Position numbers and translations under genes: made by a program
Shown here: one piece after another, positions 1 through 9,967 of the stretch
How positions within the stretch are numbered: position 1 is the first letter of the stretch
Layout of the letters: every line of letters begins with the position of its first letter
NCBI RefSeq assembly: GCF_000482245.1
Contig: NZ_AWNH01000112.1
Location: forward strand, 248,001 to 312,000
Length of the DNA: 64,000 bases
Source of the DNA: Leptolyngbya sp. Heron Island J
GTDB lineage: Bacteria; Cyanobacteriota; Cyanobacteriia; Phormidesmidales; Phormidesmidaceae
Reading direction: 5' to 3'
The notes under the pieces: generated by a model
The model's input: only the letters and a program-made list of their open reading frames with translations
The model's database searches: none
What the model was told of the DNA's origin: nothing

Positions 1-3000
1 TTAAAGGGATCGCCTGCTCCGGTAGCAAAGTCCACACCTAACTGTTCTTCGAACTCCTCAAGGATGTCTCCACCAGGAGTCTGGTGCAAATTGAAATTAC
101 CATAAATATAGGCAGGATTATCAGTTACGAAGGTGACACCAGCCGCTTTATCATCATCCGAGCGATGAATTATGGAGCCGTTAATTAATCGGAAACCGTG
201 GGGTCGCCGATCTGGATCGGCATACATATCAACAGGTTTTGGACTAATCAAGTTATCAGCCAACGGCGGGTCATAAGTACCCTTCTGACTTGCATCAGTC
301 GGGTTGTCGACTTTCATTGGACAATTTTCTCCAAGATCCAACAGGTTGGCAAAATCTCTACAGTCGGCCCACTCAGCCTGGCGAGGACGCACAATACTAT
401 CTTCCCGTACAGCATCTTCTCTAGCCGCATAGAAAATACCATCGACCTCTGGAATCCAGGCGACCTGGGTAGTTCCGTCAGTGAAGGATGAACGAGGATC
501 AGCCGTAATATCCGTGAGCTTATCGATATCTAAATCAAGCACACGAATACTTACAAGCTCACGCCCATCCATCATGGCCTTATCTAAAAAGGCCAGCTCA
601 TAAGTATTGCCACCGTCAACAATAGTGTTCCTTTGCAATTCGTCCCGAGAATCTGGTTCAGCAGCTACGATACCGCTGGCTGGCTGCTTAAAGGCAGCAA
701 CCGAAGGTTCAGGATCAAGTGCAACATCACTTAAATCATTCGTATCAACATCGGTTGGATCAATGACCGCATAGGCGACTGCACTGTTTACTCTTACATT
801 GCCTGGGGTTGTATCAAAAATGTAATTATCAGCAGCTAGCCCCTCAGTAACGTATTCATCTGTTTGAGTGGCGGGTCCATTGATAAGGGCACCACCAGGA
901 GCAATAGCAACTGATGAACCATCTTGATTGTGATCAAGAGTTGGGAACAAATAATACAGAGATGGATAAGCTGGTAGCTGATTTGCTGAACAAAAAGCAT
1001 TGGCCAGCGCATCTGCATTAGGACCTGCTAGCGCTGAGTTAATCAGCGTAAATTCATTAGCTAGACAGGTTGGAGAAGCAGTTGGTGACTCAAAGCCATG
1101 CTGTCTATCTCTGAAAACTTGACGATACAAAGCTATAACTTTGGCTTCTTCCACATATGATGAGCCGTCAGCTTCTAGGTCTTCTACCCACTCCGATGCT
1201 TGAACAGGTGAACCCGTTATACCAATCAAATCACTAGCAAGTCCCACAGCAATAGGAGTGTTTGCAACGATAGCGTTATAAGAGGCTTCCAGGGTTTCCA
1301 AATTAGTCGCCAACATCCCCAGTGTGCAAGCAGCAGAATGCAGAGCCGATTTGTCAGCAGGACTCAGCGCATTGTATCTTGCACGCGTATCAACTAAATC
1401 GTCTTCACTACCATCATCGTAATTATGCTCGAACAGAATCCTACGTAATATCGAAAAGTCTCCCCACATAGAAAGATAAGGGTAGGGATGAACGAAGTCA
1501 TCATCAGCTTCTAACGTCCCGCCCACAGCATCGTCTCTGATTCCTTGAACCGGTGAAAAAGATGGTGCACCACCCTGCGGATCACCTGCAAAATGCGCTA
1601 AATTACGCAGTGCTCTTCCCAAAGGCTCATTGGGTCTAACAGCATCTCCAAATGCATCAGAATTTGCATACTGACTCTGAAAATCAAACTCCCAACCATC
1701 AGTACCATTGCCGGTTAAGAAGTCGATGCGTTTTTCTAACGTCTGGGGATAAGTCCCAAAAGTTCGGCTGTTTGTAAGGGTCTGCTCAGTACCTGGATGT
1801 ACAGTTGAGGCCATACAAATATAAGGCAGTTGTCCACTGTCCTGAGTGTAGTGATAGACAACCATTCCCTGGACGGCCGCCAGATTATCCCGCAATGACG
1901 TTTGCTGCTTTGCCTCGGCAGGTCCTTTCATAACATCCCCATCATCATCAGTTATGTTCTGAACTTCTGCAGGTGGATACAGCGGATCATCAACCTCCCA
2001 GCCAAACCTATTGCCTAGTTCAAGCCGTTGTCCCACAACAACTCTGAGTCCCTGAGCAATCGAGCGTCGTTCCCAATAGCCATCTAAGCCATATTGTTGT
2101 TCATCCGGATTATCAGTTGCCAAAAGTGGATTATCGTCAATGACATCACCAATCACGTTTGAAACATTTGGCTCGTCGCTATCGGCCTGAGTCAGGCTGT
2201 TTCGAGCATCATAACGAGGCTTGGGTCCATAGCGATTATCAGCCCGAAAGCCATCATCAACAAACGGACGAGCTGCATCGGGAAATACTCTCACCCGAGC
2301 ACTATTGGTTAGGAGCCGATCATTCACAATATCCGCTATGGCATCTTTGCCAGCCTCAGGATCCCAAGTATCAGGATCCAGGTTAACGGTTCTGTCTTCT
2401 GTAAGGATCAAAACCGGATCGACAGCGACATCCGTTAAGTCAGTTCCGCCACCCTCATCAACCGAATCAGTATCGTCTTCCAGCTCATCAATGCCGGGAT
2501 TGAGCGGATTCGCATTATTTTCCTCGTGAAAGTCTGTATCTCCCCCAAAAGTGTCATCTCTTGAAGCACCTGAAATTAAATGCCCCTGGAAAAATTCGTC
2601 ATCTGTCCCATCGCCATCAGTGTCATAAGCACTCAGGCTAAGTGTAATTTCAGAGGCGTCTGTGCTAAATACGCAAGATGCTGGAGCACTGACCAAATAG
2701 GCTTCCAATCCCTGATTTGTAATAATGTTTGACTCCGAATGCATCGCCCCATTCCAGCGGAAGTCCGCACCGGGAAATATTTCTAGATCGTAGCGAAACC
2801 ATGCACCATACTTATTGCCCTTCGGAGTACTGCGCACCTGCTGGTATTCTGCCGAACTAACAGTTCGATTAGGGCTATTAGGATTTGAGATGTTTAAGAC
2901 ATCAATTTGAAAATTCTTCTGTAAAGTATTGCCAGCATCCTGCCAACCGTCGCCAGCCAGGGTACTTACAGGACAGCCCTCAACAGACTGTTGAGTATTA

Positions 3001-3665
3001 ATAGGACCGTTACGTGTGACCAGGCTGTTTGCTTTTTCCCGAGTCTGGTTAGAGGTTAGCGTTAAATCATTACCATCTGCATCTGTAAGTAGTTCTTCAG
3101 TATCAGGGTCTCTAGCTTCGTGCGAGGTCAAAATGGAGTAAGCAATAGTACTGTTATCAACTACAAAACTCCACGCAGGATCAGGTTCACCATCATCATT
3201 AATATCTAGCTGCGTTTCGTCTGGCAAAGTATATGGATCAAGCTCAGCATGATTGTCAGCTCCCCAAGTACCAGACTCAGCCAGCAATGCATTGATCAGA
3301 TCGGTACTTGATGGTGGTCTTTTGTCAACAATATCTCGATCTCGAGTGAACAAATACTCGATTTTAGATTTAGCTCTATCAACAGCTGGGGCAGCAAAGT
3401 TATCTATTCGCTGCTGCTCACGATAGGCAATAGTTTGATTCAGCCGACTAAAGGAGCGAAAACTAAGACCACCAACGGTCAGTGTTAGCACCAAAATTAA
3501 CAAAACCGTTGTCGGTAATACAAACCCGGCCTGATTAGTGCGACTGAAGCGAGCACTAACAAAAATCAGGCGTAGCAACCAAGCCATAAATTGCTTAGGT
3601 AACTGCCCGAGCTTACTCAGTGAGCCACGACGATTAGAAACTCTAGAGCGTTTTGGGGTAGACAT
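1..3665 (-). CDS. hpsA: Hormogonium polysaccharide biosynthesis protein HpsA (partial, 3' end outside window)
   Basis: An uninterrupted minus-strand frame runs from ATG at 3665 to the left edge, about 1221 codons without a stop, so only the C-terminus is missing. The product starts with a basic segment (about 46 residues, many Arg/Lys), then AGFVLPTTVLL and a single hydrophobic stretch (about residues 47-66), which looks like a class III signal/prepilin N-terminus. A long, acidic, Asp/Asn-rich extracellular region follows. This layout matches the HpsA family of filamentous cyanobacteria, which is needed for hormogonium polysaccharide and gliding. HpsA is normally encoded with pseudopilins and glycosyltransferases; here an hpsE-type operon lies about 7 kb upstream on the same strand, with rpmB and htpG between. 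What HpsA does biochemically is unknown. Short frames of 60-97 codons on either strand inside it are shadows. Confidence 0.85.
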   Translation of the reverse strand, partial: MSTPKRSRVSNRRGSLSKLGQLPKQFMAWLLRLIFVSARFSRTNQAGFVLPTTVLLILVLTLTVGGLSFRSFSRLNQTIAYREQQRIDNFAAPAVDRAKSKIEYLFTRDRDIVDKRPPSSTDLINALLAESGTWGADNHAELDPYTLPDETQLDINDDGEPDPAWSFVVDNSTIAYSILTSHEARDPDTEELLTDADGNDLTLTSNQTREKANSLVTRNGPINTQQSVEGCPVSTLAGDGWQDAGNTLQKNFQIDVLNISNPNSPNRTVSSAEYQQVRSTPKGNKYGAWFRYDLEIFPGADFRWNGAMHSESNIITNQGLEAYLVSAPASCVFSTDASEITLSLSAYDTDGDGTDDEFFQGHLISGASRDDTFGGDTDFHEENNANPLNPGIDELEDDTDSVDEGGGTDLTDVAVDPVLILTEDRTVNLDPDTWDPEAGKDAIADIVNDRLLTNSARVRVFPDAARPFVDDGFRADNRYGPKPRYDARNSLTQADSDEPNVSNVIGDVIDDNPLLATDNPDEQQYGLDGYWERRSIAQGLRVVVGQRLELGNRFGWEVDDPLYPPAEVQNITDDDGDVMKGPAEAKQQTSLRDNLAAVQGMVVYHYTQDSGQLPYICMASTVHPGTEQTLTNSRTFGTYPQTLEKRIDFLTGNGTDGWEFDFQSQYANSDAFGDAVRPNEPLGRALRNLAHFAGDPQGGAPSFSPVQGIRDDAVGGTLEADDDFVHPYPYLSMWGDFSILRRILFEHNYDDGSEDDLVDTRARYNALSPADKSALHSAACTLGMLATNLETLEASYNAIVANTPIAVGLASDLIGITGSPVQASEWVEDLEADGSSYVEEAKVIALYRQVFRDRQHGFESPTASPTCLANEFTLINSALAGPNADALANAFCSANQLPAYPSLYYLFPTLDHNQDGSSVAIAPGGALINGPATQTDEYVTEGLAADNYIFDTTPGNVRVNSAVAYAVIDPTDVDTNDLSDVALDPEPSVAAFKQPASGIVAAEPDSRDELQRNTIVDGGNTYELAFLDKAMMDGRELVSIRVLDLDIDKLTDITADPRSSFTDGTTQVAWIPEVDGIFYAAREDAVREDSIVRPRQAEWADCRDFANLLDLGENCPMKVDNPTDASQKGTYDPPLADNLISPKPVDMYADPDRRPHGFRLINGSIIHRSDDDKAAGVTFVTDNPAYIYGNFNLHQTPGGDILEEFEEQLGVDFATGAGDPF

Positions 3666-4147
3666 TGCTGACTTCTAAAAACGAGCGGTAGCGTTGGTGG
3701 AGTTAATACCACTGTGTTTATACATCCATGACCCACTAAGGCCAAGCATATATATTCTTCAAGGGAACATCAAAAAGTTGAGCGGCACTTATATGCCCCA
3801 TAGTAGTCTTGCCTAGCGTAAACCCTCAATTACCAAAATAGTAATCAGGACAATTGCTCTACTATTCAACAAAGAACTTACCCATTCCTTGTAGCAAAGC
3901 GATCAGTCAGTCTTCAAAATAGAACACTAGCGTATGCTGCTGATAGTCTCGGTTGCGCTCGTTATCAAGACTTCAGATGTTTGACCGTTAGTTCATACAT
4001 CAAAACCTCTGAGCCATCTGGTCAGAGGTTTTATCCGTGGATACACCAAAAAAATGGATTTACCGGAGCCAATCAGTTAGCACTAAGCCATGACGCCCTA
4101 AATACTTATTGGCTAACTCAATGATTGAAGCTCCATTCAGCGATGCC
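3666..4147. other. Intergenic region between hpsA and rpmB
   Basis: 482 bases without a supported gene. It should hold the hpsA promoter (minus strand) and it contains the rpmB terminator hairpin at 4002-4032. No convincing operator or RNA gene was seen. Confidence 0.6.
4002..4032 (-). terminator. Intrinsic terminator of rpmB/htpG
   Basis: A perfect 11-bp inverted repeat, AAAACCTCTGA and TCAGAGGTTTT, separated by 9 bases. It lies about 115 bases downstream of the rpmB stop. The stem ends in T4 on both strands, so it could act in either direction. Confidence 0.7.
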
Positions 4148-4384
4148 CTAATACTTGCTTAAATCAATACCTGCTTCACGAGCCATAGCTTCAATCCCTT
4201 TCTTTTCTAAGGTTTTAATAGCTTTAGTCGATAAACGCAGCTTTACCCAGCGCTTACCAGTGGGCCACCAAACTCGCTTATCCTGAAGATTAGCATGCTG
4301 TAAACGCTTAGTACGTCGGTGAGAGTGGGAAACAGCAAAAGCATTATTAGCCTTCTTATTGGTCAGATCGCATCTTCGGCTCAT
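4148..4384 (-). CDS. rpmB: 50S ribosomal protein L28
   Basis: 78-aa basic protein of the large ribosomal subunit. It starts [11 protein letters not shown] and has the L28 hallmarks: an early Cys in the first six residues, a His/Arg-rich SHSHRRTKR segment near residue 20, and a [11 protein letters not shown] core near residue 50. Length is normal for bacterial L28. It lies 168 bases downstream of htpG on the same strand and is followed by a strong hairpin at 4002-4032. The gap to htpG is large enough for its own promoter. Confidence 0.95.
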   Translation of the reverse strand: MSRRCDLTNKKANNAFAVSHSHRRTKRLQHANLQDKRVWWPTGKRWVKLRLSTKAIKTLEKKGIEAMAREAGIDLSKY

Positions 4385-4552
4385 GGCAAGGTCCTTCTAG
4401 TACAGCTCTTAATCTTTACACAGTTGTCTTCCATAAAACAACCCCTGAACAGCAAAGAAGCTTGATCTCAAGGGTTATAAGCTGTGACCCAGCAAATCCT
4501 AACTTGAGGACTTGACTGGGTCACAAGAAAGCTAGGTTCTAGGAGAAACTGC

Positions 4553-6535
4553 TTATGACTTGGTCAATCCTGTAAGCAAACTATTCGAGCGCTCTACAAA
4601 GGACTTCATACCATCCGCGTCAAAGCCTTTTTGTGCCATCAGAGCAAGATCGTACACATGCTGGCAAATCATATTGGCCATTGTTGCTGACGGAGACTCA
4701 CCACCATCAGCTTGAACGATAGTTCCCTGGCTCATATCCAAAAGATTTTGAATCAGTGGATGTGCCGTATTGACTAACAGTGTATGTTCCTCAGGAAACT
4801 GTGCCGTCTGCTGCTGCATCATCGCCATCATCTCCTGCATACGGCGTGTTTGTTCAGGTAGCAGAACAATGGCAGGGGGTGAGCCCTGGGCATCATCAGA
4901 TTTCAAGGCATCAGTACGAATCGTCAACTTAGGCTTACTCAGAGCGTGCTCAAATAGCTCCTTTACCCTTTCCGCCTTAGTTTTATTAGTGTTCGGGTCA
5001 ACGATATCCCCCCCTGCCGAATCATCGATAAGGGTGTCATCCAGGTCAGAGTCCACTCGGGAGAACTTTACATCGGAATACTCCCGTTCCAAAAATGGAA
5101 CAAAGTGGGTGTCGATAAACGAGTCTAGATAGAGAACTTCCAACCCCTGACGTTTGTGTAGGTCAATATAGGTAGCCTGGGATACGTCATCGGTGGCATA
5201 GAAAACCCGATTTTCGTGCTTTTCCTTATTGCGCTCCAGGTATTCCTTGAGGGTGGTGTAAGCATTACCATCCGCATCCACCGCTGCTGAATTTTCCCCA
5301 TCGGCAGATTGCCAGGCATCATCCTCTGCCGTTTGAACTTCCACCTTAGGCTGATCGCTAGTTGCCAGTTCTGCTGTAGTGCGGAAAATCACAAAGTCAG
5401 CGATTTGCTGTTTGAACTTATCGTTATTTAAGGACCCAAACTTAACGAATGTGCCCAAGTCTTGCCAGCATTCAATGTACTTGGCCTGATCAGTGCGGTA
5501 AAGCTCCTTAAGGCGATCCCCTACCTTCTTTGCAATGTAGTCAGCGATGCGGCGTACGGTTCGGTCATTTTGTAGGAAGCTGCGAGATACGTTGAGTGGA
5601 ATATCGCTGCTATCTACGACACCACGTAGGGGTAGCAAAAACTGAGGAATAATTTCTTCACAGTTATCACTGACAAAAACCTGGTTGCAGAAGAGCTTGA
5701 TCTGCCCCTTAGTGACATCTACATCGGGTTTTAATTTTGGAAAGTAAAGAATCCCATTGACTACAAATGGATAGTCAGTATTGAGATGAACCCAAAGCAG
5801 CGGATCTTCCTGGAAGGGGTATAGATAACGATACAGTTCCAAATAGTCGTCATCACTGAGACCACTGGGAGATTGCTTCCAAAGGGCATTTTGCTTATTG
5901 GCGACTTCCCCATCTAACTTGATGGGAACTGGCATAAAGTCACAGTAGGTCTTAATCAGCTGCTGAATGCGAGACTGCTCCAGATACTCAGCCTCTTCTT
6001 CCATCAAATGCAGAGTGATGGTAGTGCCTCGTTCCGTCCGTTCTGAGTCACTAAGCTCAAAGGAAGTAGTACCGTCGCAGCTCCAGTGGACAGCACTTGC
6101 GCCCTCTTGATAAGACAGGGTGTCGATCTCTACGCGATCGGACACCATAAACGACGAGTAAAAGCCCAGACCAAAGTGGCCAATGATTTGCTGGTCAGCG
6201 TTATCTTTGTACTTGGTTACGAATTCTTCGGCACTCGAAAAAGCTACTTGGTTGATGTACTGCTTCACCTCATCAGCTGTCATGCCAATCCCGTTATCAT
6301 TAACACTGAGGGTTTTGGCATCTTTATCAAGGGTGACGGTAATCTCTGGCTCGCCGACCTCACCCGTGAAATCAGAGCTTCGGGACACCATGTTCAGCTT
6401 GCTGATAGCGTCTACCGCATTTGAAATTAGCTCCCGCAGAAAGATTTCATGGTCGGAATAGAGCCATTTTTTGATGATGGGAAAAATATTTTCAGTATGG
6501 ATACTGATATTTCCCTTTTCTTGAACAACTGCCAT
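4553..6535 (-). CDS. htpG: Molecular chaperone HtpG (Hsp90)
   Basis: 660-aa cytosolic ATP-dependent chaperone. The N-terminal GHKL ATPase carries FLRELISNAVDA near residue 35, DNGIGM near residue 100 and GHFGLGFYSSF near residue 130, all parts of the nucleotide pocket. The middle domain has the usual NVSRSFLQND segment. The C-terminal dimerisation region is preceded by a cyanobacterial acidic insertion around residues 400-430. Length is normal. It starts at ATG 6535. In cyanobacteria HtpG helps in heat, light and oxidative stress and assists phycobilisome linker and tetrapyrrole enzymes (known for the family). The 316 bases upstream show no clear CIRCE element. Confidence 0.97.
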   Translation of the reverse strand: MAVVQEKGNISIHTENIFPIIKKWLYSDHEIFLRELISNAVDAISKLNMVSRSSDFTGEVGEPEITVTLDKDAKTLSVNDNGIGMTADEVKQYINQVAFSSAEEFVTKYKDNADQQIIGHFGLGFYSSFMVSDRVEIDTLSYQEGASAVHWSCDGTTSFELSDSERTERGTTITLHLMEEEAEYLEQSRIQQLIKTYCDFMPVPIKLDGEVANKQNALWKQSPSGLSDDDYLELYRYLYPFQEDPLLWVHLNTDYPFVVNGILYFPKLKPDVDVTKGQIKLFCNQVFVSDNCEEIIPQFLLPLRGVVDSSDIPLNVSRSFLQNDRTVRRIADYIAKKVGDRLKELYRTDQAKYIECWQDLGTFVKFGSLNNDKFKQQIADFVIFRTTAELATSDQPKVEVQTAEDDAWQSADGENSAAVDADGNAYTTLKEYLERNKEKHENRVFYATDDVSQATYIDLHKRQGLEVLYLDSFIDTHFVPFLEREYSDVKFSRVDSDLDDTLIDDSAGGDIVDPNTNKTKAERVKELFEHALSKPKLTIRTDALKSDDAQGSPPAIVLLPEQTRRMQEMMAMMQQQTAQFPEEHTLLVNTAHPLIQNLLDMSQGTIVQADGGESPSATMANMICQHVYDLALMAQKGFDADGMKSFVERSNSLLTGLTKS

Positions 6536-6851
6536 GACTTAGATTTACTCTGACTCACTAAGACTTATCAACGGTATTGGCTTTATGCACTAAGACAAAC
6601 GCACATCAACCAGCCCGCAGCCTACATTGACCTACATTACAGATCAAAACCCAATTGTAGATTTCCGATGATCCAGTTCGGTTTACCTCACCTATCATTC
6701 TTAAGCTGATGTACAAAGTGTAGTAGGTGTTAGTAAACAGGATGGCAAACAACTCTTCTACATACAGATCTGGCGAACTAGAATATTTTGGGAATTTAGC
6801 GGCAGAAAATTAAAATTTTCTATTTTTTGCTATTTGTATAAGAGAACAGAT
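6536..6851. other. Intergenic region upstream of htpG
   Basis: 316 bases. It holds the presumed htpG promoter. Near 6804-6821 there is a perfect AT-only palindrome (AGAAAATT, AATTTTCT) followed on the plus strand by a T-rich tract; it may end transcripts of the sulfotransferase operon only weakly, since the T-run is on the other strand. Nothing else was recognised. Confidence 0.4.
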
Positions 6852-7721
6852 TTACCAGTTAAAGCTTTCTCCAAGTAACTTATAGAGTTCGTGATTATGA
6901 GGCTCAAAATAGTAGTCTAAAGCTTTATAAACTGACGATGCCACGCTTATCCGGTTTGACGCAATGTTACGGGGTCTTAAATTTTTAAATTGATACTCTG
7001 AATCAATGTCAATAAACTGACAAACCTTTTGCAAAACAGATGCTGGGTCTTGGAATAAGTTTTCAGCATTTAAGACTAGTAAATTTTCTCTAGGAAAATA
7101 ATCTAAAAATCTCTTTAACTGCTCTGCATAGTGACCACGACTTTTATAAGATAGGTGGATAAATATTTCATTTTTATAGTCTTGGTTAGCCCACATAGGC
7201 GCTAGTCGTTTTTCTTCAGTCGCTATCGCCTCAGCAATATCTAGCGTTTCGCGTCCGTAGCGTCTTTCGTGAAAATAATGTGAAATAGCTCGCTCTGTAG
7301 GATTGCGTAAAATCGCGATAATTTTAGCCTGAGGTATGAGATTAAATATCCGTTGAGCTACTAAAGGATTAAACATGTAAAGAGGAGAGGCTTCAAAGGT
7401 CTGCTCACCTGTTTTAATATGTGATTTCAGAGGGAAATTTGCCCGATACCATCCTTCTCCTTTTTGAAAATTATTACTCTTGGGTGATAATCCGCCATCA
7501 AAGAAATGTACTTCTTTAATGTACGCAGGCCATAACTGTGGGTGCTCAGTTAAGTAGTCATATAGGCTTGTAGTCCCAGACTTTTGGGCACCAACAATTA
7601 TAAAACTTGGCAAAGTGCGGTGCCATGAAGTTGCCCGACGTGCTTGCCAAATCATTGGTTGCAAGACGCTATCTATTCTGCGCAAAGCAGCACCATTTAG
7701 CTTTTGAAGAAAACTGGGCAT
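6852..7721 (-). CDS. Sulfotransferase domain protein (heparan-sulfotransferase-like)
   Basis: 289-aa cytoplasmic or membrane-peripheral enzyme expected to move a sulfuryl group from PAPS to a hydroxyl or amine, probably on a sugar. The 5'-phosphosulfate loop is visible as GAQKSGTTSLYDYL near residue 45. The 3'-phosphate region appears as AILRNPTERAISHYFHERR near residue 140. EVHFFD between them is typical of the glycan sulfotransferase group. It is the last gene of a five-gene minus-strand operon behind hpsE, GT2, GT4 and a second sulfotransferase, 23 bases from the latter. The context suggests sulfation of an exported polysaccharide; the actual acceptor is not visible. Confidence 0.85.
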   Translation of the reverse strand: MPSFLQKLNGAALRRIDSVLQPMIWQARRATSWHRTLPSFIIVGAQKSGTTSLYDYLTEHPQLWPAYIKEVHFFDGGLSPKSNNFQKGEGWYRANFPLKSHIKTGEQTFEASPLYMFNPLVAQRIFNLIPQAKIIAILRNPTERAISHYFHERRYGRETLDIAEAIATEEKRLAPMWANQDYKNEIFIHLSYKSRGHYAEQLKRFLDYFPRENLLVLNAENLFQDPASVLQKVCQFIDIDSEYQFKNLRPRNIASNRISVASSVYKALDYYFEPHNHELYKLLGESFNW

Positions 7722-7744
7722 ATTCTTTGCCGTTATCTTAACTA

Positions 7745-8629
7745 CTAGCTTTTAGCAACAATTCCAGTTTCCAGAACTGGCAAATTAACTTCCTCTACAA
7801 GATGTCGAACATAATTCTGCTGTTCGATGGTGAATACTGATAGAAATTTTTGAGAATTTGCATTTTGTATATTCTGCTGGGTTAATGCCTTCCAAGTTTC
7901 ACGCGAACGGATGAGTTGGCTTGATGTGTTGCGGTAATTTTCCAACATAGAGATATCAAAGGGGACACCAATAAACTGGCACAAGCGCTCGATTTCATCT
8001 GCAGGCTTTTCAACCAGTTGCTCGTAATAAATTAGGGTGTGGTTAGGTTTACTTAAGTATTGATGGGTAATGGCAATGTCATCAGTCCAGCGCTTAATAC
8101 AACTATCTAAGGTTTTATACACACGCCCCCAATGGTTGGGATGACGTTGGGCTAGATCATAGATAGAAGCGATAACATCCATACCGTTTCTCACGATATG
8201 AATCACCTTTGCTTCTGGCAAATAGTTTTCAACATACTTTAGCCGCCATAAATGCTCAGGAGTTTTCTCTAACCAGATCGACTTCCCTTGCAGTTGAGTG
8301 AGCTCATCAAGAATTGCCTTAAAGCTTTGAACATAAGCCTTAATAAGCGGTAAACGTGGCAGCTTACGTTTGAGTTCTGGATGCCCCACTTCATCTAAAA
8401 ATGACTCTAGGGTAGTTCGTAACTGTTTGGATACTAGACCTAGAGCATAGCGCCGTGACCGTTCTTCTGGCATCCAAACAAGATCTACAAAAAATTTAGA
8501 TTCTGGGAATGAAGCGATTTCAGGATGACTGGCTAGAAGGCTTTGTAAAAGGGTTGTACCTGAGCGAGCGCAACCAACAATAAAAACAGAGGATGTCACA
8601 GGCTGATGGTTAGGATGTTGGACGAGCAT
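7745..8629 (-). CDS. Sulfotransferase family protein
   Basis: 294-aa protein with a PAPS-binding loop GCARSGTTLLQSLL near residue 20 and the 3'-phosphate motif VIHIVRNGMDVIASIYD near residue 145. It belongs to a different branch (Sulfotransfer_3-like) from its neighbour, so the two are not recent duplicates. It sits between the GT4 gene (82 bases) and the second sulfotransferase (23 bases), all on the minus strand. Two distinct sulfotransferases together fit modification of two positions, or two steps, on one glycan. The acceptor is unknown. Confidence 0.82.
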   Translation of the reverse strand: MLVQHPNHQPVTSSVFIVGCARSGTTLLQSLLASHPEIASFPESKFFVDLVWMPEERSRRYALGLVSKQLRTTLESFLDEVGHPELKRKLPRLPLIKAYVQSFKAILDELTQLQGKSIWLEKTPEHLWRLKYVENYLPEAKVIHIVRNGMDVIASIYDLAQRHPNHWGRVYKTLDSCIKRWTDDIAITHQYLSKPNHTLIYYEQLVEKPADEIERLCQFIGVPFDISMLENYRNTSSQLIRSRETWKALTQQNIQNANSQKFLSVFTIEQQNYVRHLVEEVNLPVLETGIVAKS

Positions 8630-8711
8630 AGGTAGGGGAGAATAAAAAATAATATATAAATGCCTGTCTTACTTTCTCGATTAGTGTCCGTTTAAGATTT
8701 TATCTTTTAGC

Positions 8712-9959
8712 TCACCTAAGTAATGCTTGATAGAGTTCTGCATAGGCCGCTGACTGAACTTCAAACGAAAAATTGCTGATTGTATCCTGTCGAGCTTGTT
8801 GGCCTAATCGTTTTAGGCGGGCAGTATCTTCGAGGCTCCAAAAAATACCTTTAGCTAAATCTGCAGCACTAAAACATTCGGCCCGATAACCATTTTTCTG
8901 ATGTTCAACAATATCCCGTAAGCCTGTGGCATCAAAGCAAACAACGGGTGTGCCACAGGCCATGGCTTCTATAGCAGTCTTGCCAAAGGCTTCTTGGATA
9001 GAAGGCACGACCATTACATCTGCAGCAGAATAGGCTAAAGCCAAAGTAATGTCATCGTTTAATCGTCCTAAGACTGTGTAGGGAATATTGAGTGGCATTG
9101 ATACAGCTGTTTTCTCAGTACCAAAAATGACAGCCCGTAAGGGCAAAGAATCAGTTGTTTTGAGTTGTTTGATGGCAGCGACTAGATGATTAAACCCCTT
9201 ACGTTTATCAGTTGTGGCACTCAACGCGCCAAAAAGAATTAGTTTGTCGTGCTGGGGTAGCTGCAGGATGTCGCGGGCAGCCTTCTGATCAATAGGGCGA
9301 AAAATATCAGTGTCTACAGCATTAGGAATAACTCGCGCTGGGTAATGATGTAGTAAAGAGCTTTTGCTGGCACAATCAGCTAACCACTGGCTGATGGGCG
9401 CTAAGGTGAGGTTGAGCCCTTGCCAGGCGCGATGTTTGCGTTGCCAGACTTTTCTGGATAGATCATTTTCCTGCTTGGAGCCTAGCATCGGGCAGCGACC
9501 ACACTGCTGTTGATAGCGGGTGCAACCCGCGGTGTAGCAACATCCGCCGGTAAAGCTCCACATATCTCGTAGAGTCCAGACAATCGGTTGGGTAAATGTT
9601 TTTAGTTGTTCTGGTCGCAGTAGCCCAAGCCCTACCCAGTGCAAATTAATGATGTCCGGCTTAATTTGCTCAATCTGTTTAATAACAGGATTAGGATAAA
9701 TAGCCGGGGAAAAAAGACCGGGTGATTTATGGGGATAGCGTTTTAGGGGCCAATACTCAACGGTCTGACGGATACCGTTAAGTATTTTCTGTCCTCCAGT
9801 AATACCGTTGGGGCCAATAACGGTGTCATCGCTTGTGTATTTTTCGGCTACAAGCATATGGGAATCAATGCCAGCTCGCTTTAGGGCTGTGTGCATCCAA
9901 TAGGTGCCCCGTGCGGCTCCACCGTTGATATCTGAGGTGCTGAGGTGCAGTACTTTCAT
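8712..9959 (-). CDS. Glycosyltransferase family 4, WcaC-like
   Basis: 415-aa GT-B retaining glycosyltransferase. The N-terminal Rossmann domain begins MKVLHLSTSDINGGAARG. A Cys-rich insert (CCYTAGC...CGRCPMLG, residues about 140-160) is characteristic of the colanic-acid WcaC-type subgroup. The C-terminal donor domain has the E-x7-E motif in SIQEAFGKTAIEAMACGTPV near residue 320. It is followed by a sulfotransferase and preceded by a GT2 gene only 8 bases away, so translation may be coupled. Its likely role is adding a sugar to a lipid-linked exopolysaccharide intermediate. Confidence 0.88.
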   Translation of the reverse strand: MKVLHLSTSDINGGAARGTYWMHTALKRAGIDSHMLVAEKYTSDDTVIGPNGITGGQKILNGIRQTVEYWPLKRYPHKSPGLFSPAIYPNPVIKQIEQIKPDIINLHWVGLGLLRPEQLKTFTQPIVWTLRDMWSFTGGCCYTAGCTRYQQQCGRCPMLGSKQENDLSRKVWQRKHRAWQGLNLTLAPISQWLADCASKSSLLHHYPARVIPNAVDTDIFRPIDQKAARDILQLPQHDKLILFGALSATTDKRKGFNHLVAAIKQLKTTDSLPLRAVIFGTEKTAVSMPLNIPYTVLGRLNDDITLALAYSAADVMVVPSIQEAFGKTAIEAMACGTPVVCFDATGLRDIVEHQKNGYRAECFSAADLAKGIFWSLEDTARLKRLGQQARQDTISNFSFEVQSAAYAELYQALLR

Positions 9960-9967
9960 GGCTTTAG

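Noticed and set aside
198-2529. Short plus- and minus-strand frames of 60-97 codons in the first 2.5 kb
   Set aside because: They lie inside the continuous hpsA frame on the minus strand, lack ribosome-binding sites and have no protein-like composition.
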